From Firmicutes bacterium UBA6132 (lineage in GTDB: Bacteria > Bacillota_A > Clostridia > Tissierellales > Sedimentibacteraceae), in contig DIVM01000063.1 of NCBI GenBank assembly GCA_002435835.1, forward strand, positions 1 to 13,234: a stretch of 13,234 nucleotides of DNA. The letters run 5' to 3'. This document shows, piece by piece, positions 7,068-13,234 of the stretch; within the stretch, counting starts at the first letter, position 1, and every line of letters begins with the position of its first letter. The notes under the pieces are model-generated. The model had not been told where the DNA came from and made no database searches. It saw nothing but the letters and a program-made list of their open reading frames with translations. Both the position numbers and the translations under genes were made by a program.

Positions 7068-8072
7068 TTATAACTCAAAACCTTCAGGATAAGGATCAGA
7101 AGGATCAATCATAAAGGTACTCATGCCAGTTATATAAGCTTGCCCAGAAATTTCTGGTATAATAGCTGTTATACCTTCTATTGTAGTTTCCTCAAGAATA
7201 CGGCAATGGAAGAGGCTACCTATTATGCTTTCATGTATAAATGGTTCTCCGATACCAAGCTCACCTTTTGAGTAAAGGAGTGCCATCTTTGCAGATGTGC
7301 CTGTACCACACGGGGATCTGTCTATGGCAGCACCGGTAACTAAGACAGCATTACGAGCTGAGACACCTGGCGTACCTGAAGGTGCAAAAAATTCAACATG
7401 AGTGACTTTATCAACGAAAGAAAGAAATGGATGTTGAATAGTAATCTGCTCATTTATGCATTTTCTTAGCAACACACCAATAGCTATTATTTCTTTTGAA
7501 TTTTCTGGGATAAGCTCTAAACCCATAGACTCAGCCGATAGTATAGCATACATATTTCCTCCATATGCGACGTCAAATTTCACTTCACCAAATTCAGGAA
7601 GATTTACGGTATAATCTCTACCAATAACAAATGCAGGAGCATTCACTAATGTAACCTTTTTTGCACATCCGTTTTCAACTTCAACACTCACCTTAACAAC
7701 ACCGCTTGGGGTATCTAAAACTATATTAGTAATAGGTTCGGTTACTTCTACCATACCAGTCTCCACAAGAGCAGTTGCAACACCAATTGTATCGTGTCCA
7801 CACATAGGAAGCCAACCACCTGTCTCAAAGTAGATTACACCTATATCTGCTCCAGGAGTACAAGGTGGAGTAAGAAAAGCTCCTGACATTACATCATTTC
7901 CTCGTGGCTCTAAACTTAGTACTTTGCGCATCCAATCATTTTGGTTTTGCATGTATACAAATTTTTCCTGCATATTATTACCTAAAATTACTGGAACACC
8001 GCCTACCACAGTGCGAGTAGGTTCTCCGCCAGTATGTGTATCAATAGTTTGAAAAGTTCTCCTAATTTTCAT
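7068..8072 (-). CDS. Proline racemase / hydroxyproline 2-epimerase family
   Basis: This 334-aa cytoplasmic enzyme belongs to the proline racemase superfamily, which inverts the alpha carbon of proline or 4-hydroxyproline without a cofactor, using two cysteines as acid and base. Both are present: C91 in PMCGHDTIG and C255 in DRSPCGTGTSAK. Having two cysteines argues against the trans-3-hydroxyproline dehydratase branch, where one is replaced by Thr. The N-terminal IDTHTGGEPTR and C-terminal PEISGQAYITGMSTFMIDP also fit, and the length is normal. Proline versus 4-hydroxyproline specificity cannot be decided by eye. The start is ATG 8072, since an in-frame stop lies four codons upstream. The strong AGGAGGTGG (8098-8106) is too far away for direct use (see findings). 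It follows dctM by 59 bp in one operon, so the TRAP system likely imports its substrate. D-proline produced this way could feed Stickland-type proline reduction, though no reductase is in the window. Confidence 0.88.
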   Translation of the reverse strand: MKIRRTFQTIDTHTGGEPTRTVVGGVPVILGNNMQEKFVYMQNQNDWMRKVLSLEPRGNDVMSGAFLTPPCTPGADIGVIYFETGGWLPMCGHDTIGVATALVETGMVEVTEPITNIVLDTPSGVVKVSVEVENGCAKKVTLVNAPAFVIGRDYTVNLPEFGEVKFDVAYGGNMYAILSAESMGLELIPENSKEIIAIGVLLRKCINEQITIQHPFLSFVDKVTHVEFFAPSGTPGVSARNAVLVTGAAIDRSPCGTGTSAKMALLYSKGELGIGEPFIHESIIGSLFHCRILEETTIEGITAIIPEISGQAYITGMSTFMIDPSDPYPEGFEL

Positions 8073-8131
8073 ATATAACGCTCATCTATAAGACAAGCCA
8101 CCTCCTTTAATATGTTAAATAATACTACCTG

Positions 8132-9409
8132 CTAAATACCCATGATTAAACTTGGTATATTTGTTATAAATGGTATGTAGGTTATAAGTACTAAGGCTAG
8201 CAATACAGCAAAAACAAATGGCATCGCACTTTTAACTGTTTCGCCAAAATTACATCTAGCAATATTAGTGGCAGAATAGAGACAAACACCAACTGGTGGA
8301 GTTGAAAGGCCAATAGTAAGATTAATACAAACAATCATTCCAACATGAATTGGATCCATGCCAAGACTTACCATAGCAGGAGAAAGTATTGGAGCTATTA
8401 GCATTATAGCTGGTGCACTATCCATAAACATTCCTACAATTAATAATGCAAAATTAATAAAAAGTAACTTAATGCTTAAAGGGTAAGGCATTGCAACTAA
8501 TGCTTCTGTTAACTTTGTGGTAATTTGTTCATTAGAAATAACCCAACCAAATAAATAGCAAGCACCAACAATTAGCATGACTGAACCACTATCAATTGCA
8601 CTATTAACTATAGATCGCCACAGACCTTTCCATGTAATACTTCTATAAAAAAATGCAGAGAGTAATACTGAATAAAGAACAGCAGCAGCTGCTGCTTCTG
8701 TTGGTGTAAGCCAACCTAAAATAATACCTCCTATAACAACAAGTGGCAAACCCAGACAAGGTATGGCAGAAAGTGTGGCTTCAAGCTTTTCTTTAACTGA
8801 AGCCTTTGGCTGTTTAGGATAATTACGTTTAGTAGCATAAACAAAAGCAACTAACATCATTAGTGCCCCCATAATAATACCTGGCACAATGCCTGCTATA
8901 AACATGTCTTTTACTGAGACCTTAGCCGAAGAAGCATAAATAACAAAAGCTAGGCTGGGCGGTATGACAGGGCAACAGGTAGAAGCAACAGCTGTAAGGC
9001 CAGCAGTGAATGGAGCATCATATCCCTCTTCTTTCATGGAAGGAATGAGTAAAGAGCCAACTGCAGCTGTACCAGCAACTGCTGAACCAGAAATTGTACC
9101 AAACATCATGCACACCATTATATCCACAAGTGCTAAACCACCGCGAATATGCCCAATAAAGGCCTGAGCAAAACGGACTAACCTTTGGGTTATCCCCCCC
9201 TGATTCATAATGTTGCCTGCTAACACAAAGAAAGGTAAACATAACAAAGTAAAACTATTTATACCATAGATAACACGTTGTGGCACTAAAAACCAGGATA
9301 TCTCCCCTATTGCAAAAGCATAAGTAATCGTAGAAAGAATCAATACAAACCCAATAGGGATTCCAATAGATAGAAAAACAAAGAATGAAACAAATAGCAA
9401 CCAAATCAT
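8132..9409 (-). CDS. dctM: TRAP transporter large permease, DctM
   Basis: This is the large membrane subunit of a tripartite ATP-independent periplasmic-type (TRAP) transporter, the ion-driven translocation channel. It is a 425-aa, highly hydrophobic protein with roughly 12 membrane segments. The family hallmark GTISGSAVAGTAAVGSLLIPSMKEEGYDAPFTAGLTAVAS is followed by PVIPPSLAFVIYA. The later half shows MDSAPAIMLIAPIL and NLTIGLSTPPVGVCLY, both typical. The start is ATG 9409, six bases after GGAGGT; an in-frame upstream ATG (9433) falls inside dctQ and is unlikely. The start overlaps the dctQ stop as ATGA, so the two subunits are translationally coupled. It works with DctQ and the DctP lipoprotein encoded upstream. 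Confidence 0.93.
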   Translation of the reverse strand: MIWLLFVSFFVFLSIGIPIGFVLILSTITYAFAIGEISWFLVPQRVIYGINSFTLLCLPFFVLAGNIMNQGGITQRLVRFAQAFIGHIRGGLALVDIMVCMMFGTISGSAVAGTAAVGSLLIPSMKEEGYDAPFTAGLTAVASTCCPVIPPSLAFVIYASSAKVSVKDMFIAGIVPGIIMGALMMLVAFVYATKRNYPKQPKASVKEKLEATLSAIPCLGLPLVVIGGIILGWLTPTEAAAAAVLYSVLLSAFFYRSITWKGLWRSIVNSAIDSGSVMLIVGACYLFGWVISNEQITTKLTEALVAMPYPLSIKLLFINFALLIVGMFMDSAPAIMLIAPILSPAMVSLGMDPIHVGMIVCINLTIGLSTPPVGVCLYSATNIARCNFGETVKSAMPFVFAVLLALVLITYIPFITNIPSLIMGI

Positions 9410-9951
9410 TCTACCACCTCCGAAACAGTACAATCATTTACATCCTCTGGAAGAGGCACACGTACTGGTTTTCCATAATATATAATTTCAAGCAATTGAA
9501 CAGTAGAATGATAAATCATCACTATACCGCAAATAGGCAAAGACATATAAAACCAAGCAATAGAAAAATTGAAAGAAACACCCAAATGTGTTATATTTGA
9601 AATTGTATATAGGGTACTTGCTACAGTAAAAACCATTAAAGTAATGATCATAATAACATGAGAAACAATTAGCATTATCTTTCTCAGTATACCATGAAAA
9701 GAGTTTATTAAAATATCAACACCAATGTGCAACATATAACGGCTAGCAACAGCACTGCCCAATAATGTCTGCCACACAAAAAGTAAACAAGAAATCTCAG
9801 AAGCCCATTTAAAGGATATGTTAATTTGACGCAGAAGCATTTGACCTATAACAATAACAGATAAAATAATTGTATTTATACCAAGTAGGATGCGGGAAAT
9901 ATTGTTAATACGTTCTCCTATTTGTTGAATTGTTGGTAAAAAATTTTTCAA
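9406..9951 (-). CDS. dctQ: TRAP transporter small permease, DctQ
   Basis: This small membrane subunit of the TRAP transporter has 181 aa and four hydrophobic segments (about 20-40, 55-75, 92-115 and 132-152). The family pattern FKWASEISCLLFVWQTLLGSAVASRYMLHIGVDIL spans segment 2 and the amphipathic helix after it. The start codon is TTG 9951, supported by GAGGAGG eight bases upstream; no in-frame ATG gives a complete first helix. It ends in the ATGA overlap with dctM. The short charged C-terminal tail is cytoplasmic by prediction. It is separated from dctP by 80 bp holding a strong hairpin. Confidence 0.9.
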   Translation of the reverse strand: MKNFLPTIQQIGERINNISRILLGINTIILSVIVIGQMLLRQINISFKWASEISCLLFVWQTLLGSAVASRYMLHIGVDILINSFHGILRKIMLIVSHVIMIITLMVFTVASTLYTISNITHLGVSFNFSIAWFYMSLPICGIVMIYHSTVQLLEIIYYGKPVRVPLPEDVNDCTVSEVVE

Positions 9952-9969
9952 AATATCGTCCTCCTCTTA

Positions 9970-10008
9970 TAAAGTTCTTTGAATTCTAAATTTACCCAAA
10001 GAACTTTA
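9970..10008 (-). promoter_or_regulatory. Intercistronic hairpin between dctP and dctQ
   Basis: TAAAGTTCTTTG (9970-9981) and CAAAGAACTTTA (9997-10008) form a perfect 12-bp inverted repeat with a 15-nt loop. In the mRNA it begins about 23 nt after the dctP stop and ends just before the dctQ ribosome site. There is no U-run. Such hairpins after a binding-protein gene commonly protect the upstream message and reduce downstream expression, giving more binding protein than permease; that role is inferred here. Confidence 0.65.
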
Positions 10009-10031
10009 CTAATGAAACCTGTTGTAATTTT

Positions 10032-11045
10032 CTATCTTACTTCATCCACCATTTTAACTAATTCTTTCCATTCAGGATGATTTTTAAATTGTTCGTCATA
10101 AACTGGTTTAACAGCAGCTTTCCATGCTTCGATATCTGATGGATAAGTAATATTATAGCCCTTAGATTTATATTTTTCGATAAGTTTATCATCCTCATCT
10201 AAAAATTTGCTACTTGCAAAGGCTCCTGCCTTCTCAGCACATGTTTTTACTATTTCTTGATCTTCTTTTGTAAGTTCATTAAACCATTTTTCATTGGCCA
10301 ACACTATACCACCTGAGTAGAAGTGATGAATAATGCAAGCAGAGTCAACTACATCAATATAACCTTCTGACTCTGCATAAACTAAACTGTTATCTTGAGC
10401 TTCAACAACATTTGTTTGTAAACTAGTATAAATCTCACCAGATGGTATAGCTATTGGAATCGCACCTAAAGCAGTATACATACCAGTGCTAATATTGTTC
10501 ATCATACTTCTGATTCGAAGATCTTTCATATCTTCTACAGAATTAATAACTTTACCATTAGTTAAAATATTTCTCCATCCATCTATATGAAAACCAAGAC
10601 CAATTACTCCGTCGACTTTATTAACGTCTTCAAGTATTGCTTTTCCAAATTCTCCTTTAAATGCCTTTTGCATATGATCATTATCATCAAACAAAAAAGG
10701 CATTCCTATAAGCTCCATATTAGGGGCAAAACCGCCTATGCTACCCGTTCCTACCCAAGCAATTTCGATATTACCAGATTGAGCCATCTCGAAAGCTTCA
10801 ATCTCGTCAGTAGTCATATCTCCTGCATGTACAACAACTTTAATACGGCCGTTACTAGATTCTTCAACTAATTTTTTAAACTCTTGTGCTCCCCAATCAT
10901 AGGGCGAACCTTGACTAGTTACATGAGCTACACGGATTTTAATTTCTTTCTCATTACTACTAGAGGTTTTTGAGGTATTACCACAACCACTTAATAATAA
11001 TGTTGATAAAGCAATAACTAATACCATTAACATACTTTTTTTCAT
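10032..11045 (-). CDS. dctP: TRAP transporter substrate-binding lipoprotein, DctP family
   Basis: This extracellular solute receptor of the TRAP system (337 aa) has a lipoprotein signal peptide, MKKSMLMVLVIALSTLLLSG, followed by C21, so it is anchored to the outer face of the membrane in a Gram-positive cell. A Ser/Thr/Asn linker follows, then the DctP fold. IRVAHVTSQGSPYDWGAQEFKKLVEE is the typical first strand and helix. The conserved ligand-contact region DLRIRSM (175-181) holds the likely carboxylate-binding Arg179, and IPSGEIYTSLQTNVVEAQDN matches the family's hinge and Asn motif. The presence of this Arg implies a substrate with a carboxylate. The start is ATG 11045, with AAGGAG six to seven bases upstream. 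It is the first gene of the operon and lies about 190 nt after a predicted sigma-54 start site. Together with the racemase, proline, hydroxyproline or a derivative is a reasonable but unproven cargo. Confidence 0.93.
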   Translation of the reverse strand: MKKSMLMVLVIALSTLLLSGCGNTSKTSSSNEKEIKIRVAHVTSQGSPYDWGAQEFKKLVEESSNGRIKVVVHAGDMTTDEIEAFEMAQSGNIEIAWVGTGSIGGFAPNMELIGMPFLFDDNDHMQKAFKGEFGKAILEDVNKVDGVIGLGFHIDGWRNILTNGKVINSVEDMKDLRIRSMMNNISTGMYTALGAIPIAIPSGEIYTSLQTNVVEAQDNSLVYAESEGYIDVVDSACIIHHFYSGGIVLANEKWFNELTKEDQEIVKTCAEKAGAFASSKFLDEDDKLIEKYKSKGYNITYPSDIEAWKAAVKPVYDEQFKNHPEWKELVKMVDEVR

Positions 11046-11246
11046 TTTTTTCTCCTTTTTAATTTTGGTAGTGTCAATAAAACACTCCTTTTATTTTATT
11101 TAAAATATCTATTTTCAAATGGTTACAAAGTTTTTTTATAAATAAAAAACAATGACCATCTTTTTTCTATTCTAATTGAAGTTCCCATAATGAATAAGGA
11201 AGCACATGGGGAAATTTAAGTTTATCACTAACCTAAAAATATATAA

Positions 11247-11261
11247 GCAATATTAGTGCCA
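11247..11261 (-). promoter_or_regulatory. Sigma-54 (-24/-12) promoter
   Basis: The minus strand reads TGGCAC-TAATA-TTGC: the conserved GG (11260-11259) and GC (11248-11247) are separated by exactly ten bases, as sigma-54 requires. The match to TGGCAC-N5-TTGC is complete. Transcription would start near 11235 and run into dctP. Flanking genes encode sigma-54 activators, which strongly supports the call. Confidence 0.85.
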
Positions 11262-11317
11262 ATTTTCTTTTAATATTTATGTTTAAAATTCAATGCCTTT
11301 TAGTAAAAAAAAAATAA

Positions 11318-11333
11318 GTACCAAATTTCATAC
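11318..11333 (-). promoter_or_regulatory. Proximal enhancer-like palindrome (UAS 1)
   Basis: GTACCAAATTTCATAC is a 16-bp imperfect palindrome (12 of 16 positions symmetric). It is centred about 90 bp upstream of the predicted sigma-54 start site, the usual place for an upstream activating sequence. It matches the second copy at 14 of 16 positions. Confidence 0.7.
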
Positions 11334-11359
11334 TTTTTTAAACAAATAATTAATACTAT

Positions 11360-11375
11360 GTACGAAATTTGATAC
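11360..11375 (-). promoter_or_regulatory. Distal enhancer-like palindrome (UAS 2)
   Basis: GTACGAAATTTGATAC is the second copy of the palindrome, centred 42 bp (four helical turns) from the first and about 132 bp upstream of the predicted start site. It lies only 15 bp beyond the stop codon of the nearer activator gene. The spacing on one DNA face suits cooperative binding of an activator oligomer. Confidence 0.7.
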
Positions 11376-11389
11376 TAATTAAAATTTAG

Positions 11390-12793
11390 TTAATATATTT
11401 GCAATTTATTTAATTTATTATGTAAAGTTTGTTTAGGTATTTTCAATAATTTTGCTGCTTCTGTTTTATTGTTATTGCATATTTTTAAAGCCTTAGTTAT
11501 TATTTCTTTTTCATATCTCTGCAATTTATTGTTTAGAGAATCAACAAAGTTATTTTGGTTTTTAGTAAATAAATTATCAGAATTCTGATTTTTAGTTTCA
11601 CATAATTTATGTCTTACATCTTCTATATTTATTTCTTTTTCTTCCTTAAAATTCATAATACTTTCAATTGTATGTTTTAGTTCTCTTACATTACCAGTCC
11701 AATCATAATCAGTTAAAACCTTTAATGCATCCTTTGTTATTCCTTCTATTTCTTTATCTAGTAATATGTTAAATATATTAATGTAATAGTTTACAAATAA
11801 TTCAATATCTTCCTTTCTATCTCTCAATGGCGGTATTTTCAACTCCGAAGAATTAAGTCTATAATATAGATCCTCTCTAAACTTTCCATTAGATATTGCC
11901 TTTAAAGGCTCTTCATTCATAGAAGCAATAATTCTAACATCAACATCTATAAATTTAGTATCTCCAATGCGCATTATTCTTTTGTCTTGTATAACTCTTA
12001 ATAATTTAACTTGTAATCCCATCGGCAAGGAATTAATCTCATCTAAATACAATACTCCATTATTAGCTATTTCAAATAATCCCATTTTGTCTTCAGCACC
12101 AGTAAAACTTCCTTTAACCGAACCAAATAAAATGCTTTCCATCAAATTTTCAGGAAATGCTGCACAGTTTTGTGAGACAAATGGAAATTTATTTCTGTTG
12201 CTCATGTTATGTAAGGCTTGAACAAACAATTCTTTTCCAACTCCAGTTTCACCGAACACCAAAACAGAAGAATCCAAATTTTTAATTAAACTTAAAGTTT
12301 CTTTTACTTTTTTTATTTCTTTACTATTACCTATTATAGACTCACATTTATAAATTGTGTTGTTTTTCAATACATTGGGTATATTATCGTATTGTTTTAT
12401 ATTGTTTATATGTATACTACATAATTTTTTAGATAAAATATCCATTTTAGTGATATCCTTATATATTTCCATTGAAGCAATGACTTTATCTTCTGCATAA
12501 ATAGGATAACAGGAAATAAGCAATGAGCTTTTACTTCCGCATTCATTACTTATATTTTGGTAATAGTCAATAATTGAAGGTGATCCGTTCAATACTTTAA
12601 GCATAAGGCTATTATTATTATTTAATTCGGGGAAAATTTGATGAAATTTTTTATTTTTTATTTCTTCAGGATTTAAGCCATTTAACGATTTAGCCTTTTG
12701 ATTAAATAGTGTTATGTCATATTTGCTATCTAAAACAACTATACCCTCATCAATCATTTCTATTAAATCCTTTAAAGGTATTTTTTTATACAT
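11390..12793 (-). CDS. Sigma-54 enhancer-binding activator, PAS-AAA+-Fis HTH
   Basis: This transcription activator for sigma-54 RNA polymerase has 467 aa. A PAS sensor domain spans about 10-115 (IDEGIVVLDSKYDITLFNQKA, ending in EIYKDITK). An AAA+ domain spans about 153-380 with Walker A GETGVGKE (181-188), the sigma-54 contact loop GSFTGA (228-233), Walker B GVLYLDE (246-252), the arginine-finger region FREDLYYRL (305-313) and DWTGNVRELKHTIE. A Fis-type helix-turn-helix lies at about 438-464 (NKTEAAKLLKIPKQTLHNKL). The overall plan resembles RocR-type amino-acid regulators. The contact loop has Ser in place of the usual Ala (GAFTGA). The start is ATG 12793, five bases after AAGGAG. It is 9 bp downstream of a second activator gene and just upstream of the dctP control region, so it is the prime candidate to bind the two palindromes. 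The PAS ligand is unknown. Confidence 0.92.
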   Translation of the reverse strand: MYKKIPLKDLIEMIDEGIVVLDSKYDITLFNQKAKSLNGLNPEEIKNKKFHQIFPELNNNNSLMLKVLNGSPSIIDYYQNISNECGSKSSLLISCYPIYAEDKVIASMEIYKDITKMDILSKKLCSIHINNIKQYDNIPNVLKNNTIYKCESIIGNSKEIKKVKETLSLIKNLDSSVLVFGETGVGKELFVQALHNMSNRNKFPFVSQNCAAFPENLMESILFGSVKGSFTGAEDKMGLFEIANNGVLYLDEINSLPMGLQVKLLRVIQDKRIMRIGDTKFIDVDVRIIASMNEEPLKAISNGKFREDLYYRLNSSELKIPPLRDRKEDIELFVNYYINIFNILLDKEIEGITKDALKVLTDYDWTGNVRELKHTIESIMNFKEEKEINIEDVRHKLCETKNQNSDNLFTKNQNNFVDSLNNKLQRYEKEIITKALKICNNNKTEAAKLLKIPKQTLHNKLNKLQIY

Positions 12794-12802
12794 AATTACT
12801 CC

Positions 12803-13234
12803 TTAATTAAAATCTATTACCCAATTAATATTATACTTTTTAATTTTAGAAAATAATGTTTGTTTTGGAATATTTAACAATTGTGCTGCCTTAGTAATAT
12901 TACCACCCGTTTTAATTAAATTATCTTCAATTAGCTTTATCTCATATGTATCCATATTATCTTTTAAAGACCTTGTAAAATAATTTTCTGTTAATTTACT
13001 TTTACAATTTGAATTGGACATAAATTTATTTATATATGTATCTGACAAGCGCTCAGTATTTATTTCTTTCTCATTTCTTATAGTACCCACAGTATTCTCT
13101 ACTAAATTCTGCAGTTCTCTTACATTTCCTGGCCATTTGTATTTGAGGAGCTTTTCTATTCCGTCTTGATTAATTTTCAGTCCCTGTTTATCGTATTTAT
13201 TCGCGTATTTAATCAGAAAAAACTCAGCTAATAG
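12803..13234 (-). CDS. Second sigma-54 activator, partial at window edge
   Basis: The frame is open from the window end (codon CTA at 13234) to the TAA at 12803, giving the last 143 residues of a protein that begins outside. LLAEFFLIKYANKYDKQ and LLKYKWPGNVRELQNLVENTVGTI are the lid end of a sigma-54 AAA+ domain, with the conserved GNVRELxN. A linker and a Fis-type helix-turn-helix follow (GGNITKAAQLLNIPKQTLFSKIKKY). An ATG at 13090 lies within the domain and is not the real start. The recognition region IPKQTL is identical to that of the downstream activator, so the two proteins probably recognise the same DNA sites and may be paralogues. The stop lies 9 bp before the next start, and the next gene's ribosome site begins at this gene's stop codon, so they are co-transcribed. 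Its sensor domain cannot be seen. Confidence 0.88.
   Translation of the reverse strand, partial: LLAEFFLIKYANKYDKQGLKINQDGIEKLLKYKWPGNVRELQNLVENTVGTIRNEKEINTERLSDTYINKFMSNSNCKSKLTENYFTRSLKDNMDTYEIKLIEDNLIKTGGNITKAAQLLNIPKQTLFSKIKKYNINWVIDFN

Larger units (their letters stand above)
11046..11389 (-). promoter_or_regulatory. Control region and long leader of the dctP operon
   Basis: No gene is seen in these 344 bp. From the regulator side it holds two palindromic sites (11360-11375, 11318-11333), a run of ten A (11305-11314) that could bend the DNA, a sigma-54 promoter (11247-11261), and an AT-rich leader of about 190 nt. A small stem AGTGT/ACACT (11070-11086) lies shortly before the dctP ribosome site. 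No clear terminator for the upstream regulator gene is visible. Confidence 0.6.

Noticed and set aside
9018..9242. 74-aa minus-strand reading frame inside the permease gene
   Set aside because: It is an out-of-frame shadow of dctM, rich in Trp/Cys/Ser with no family resemblance; the dctM frame is clearly coding.
10587..10871. 94-aa plus-strand reading frame opposite dctP
   Set aside because: It is antisense to a clear DctP coding region and no ribosome site or domain is apparent.
1..13234. CRISPR array, tRNA or rRNA genes
   Set aside because: No regularly spaced repeats, cloverleaf-like sequence with a conserved TTCGA arm, or rRNA-like conserved text was seen on either strand.

Overview
The window is very AT-rich, with strong AGGAGG-type ribosome sites, TTG as an alternative start, an S-layer-homology protein and sigma-54 enhancer-binding regulators. 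Together these suggest a low-GC Gram-positive anaerobe, most likely Clostridium or a close relative. That is inferred from style and gene content; no rRNA or other marker gene is present. The window looks chromosomal and is devoted mainly to uptake and processing of amino-acid-like compounds.

Layout. (1) 40-1140: a decayed S-layer-homology (SLH) protein gene on the + strand. It has a good sigma-A promoter but an in-frame TGA and a later frameshift, and is followed by terminator-like hairpins that also face the next, convergent operon. (2) 1109-5381: a two-gene minus-strand operon, a GltS-like Na+/glutamate-type symporter plus an AbgB-like M20 amidohydrolase, read divergently from a winged-helix regulator. 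The two promoters overlap so tightly that their -35 boxes form one palindrome. (3) 5433-6269: a short inverted-repeat-bounded element (MITE-like or an IS remnant) beside a dehydrogenase fragment that has lost its NAD-binding half. (4) 6443-11045: a minus-strand operon dctP-dctQ-dctM (TRAP transporter), a proline racemase family enzyme and a DUF3841 protein. (5) 11247-11375: control region of that operon, with a near-consensus sigma-54 promoter and two copies of a 16-bp palindrome centred exactly 42 bp apart. (6) 11390-13234: two tandem sigma-54 enhancer-binding activators, the first in transcription order cut by the window edge.

How the parts work together (inference). The tandem activators probably bind the palindromes and activate sigma-54 RNA polymerase at the dctP promoter. 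This would switch on high-affinity uptake of a substrate, plausibly proline, hydroxyproline or a relative, which the racemase/epimerase then interconverts. In the other operon, a symporter would import an acylated or conjugated amino acid or dipeptide, and the M20 enzyme would hydrolyse it inside the cell under control of the divergent regulator. The most interesting signals are the complete sigma-54 control region, the overlapping divergent promoters, and the presence of DUF3841 in the amino-acid operon.
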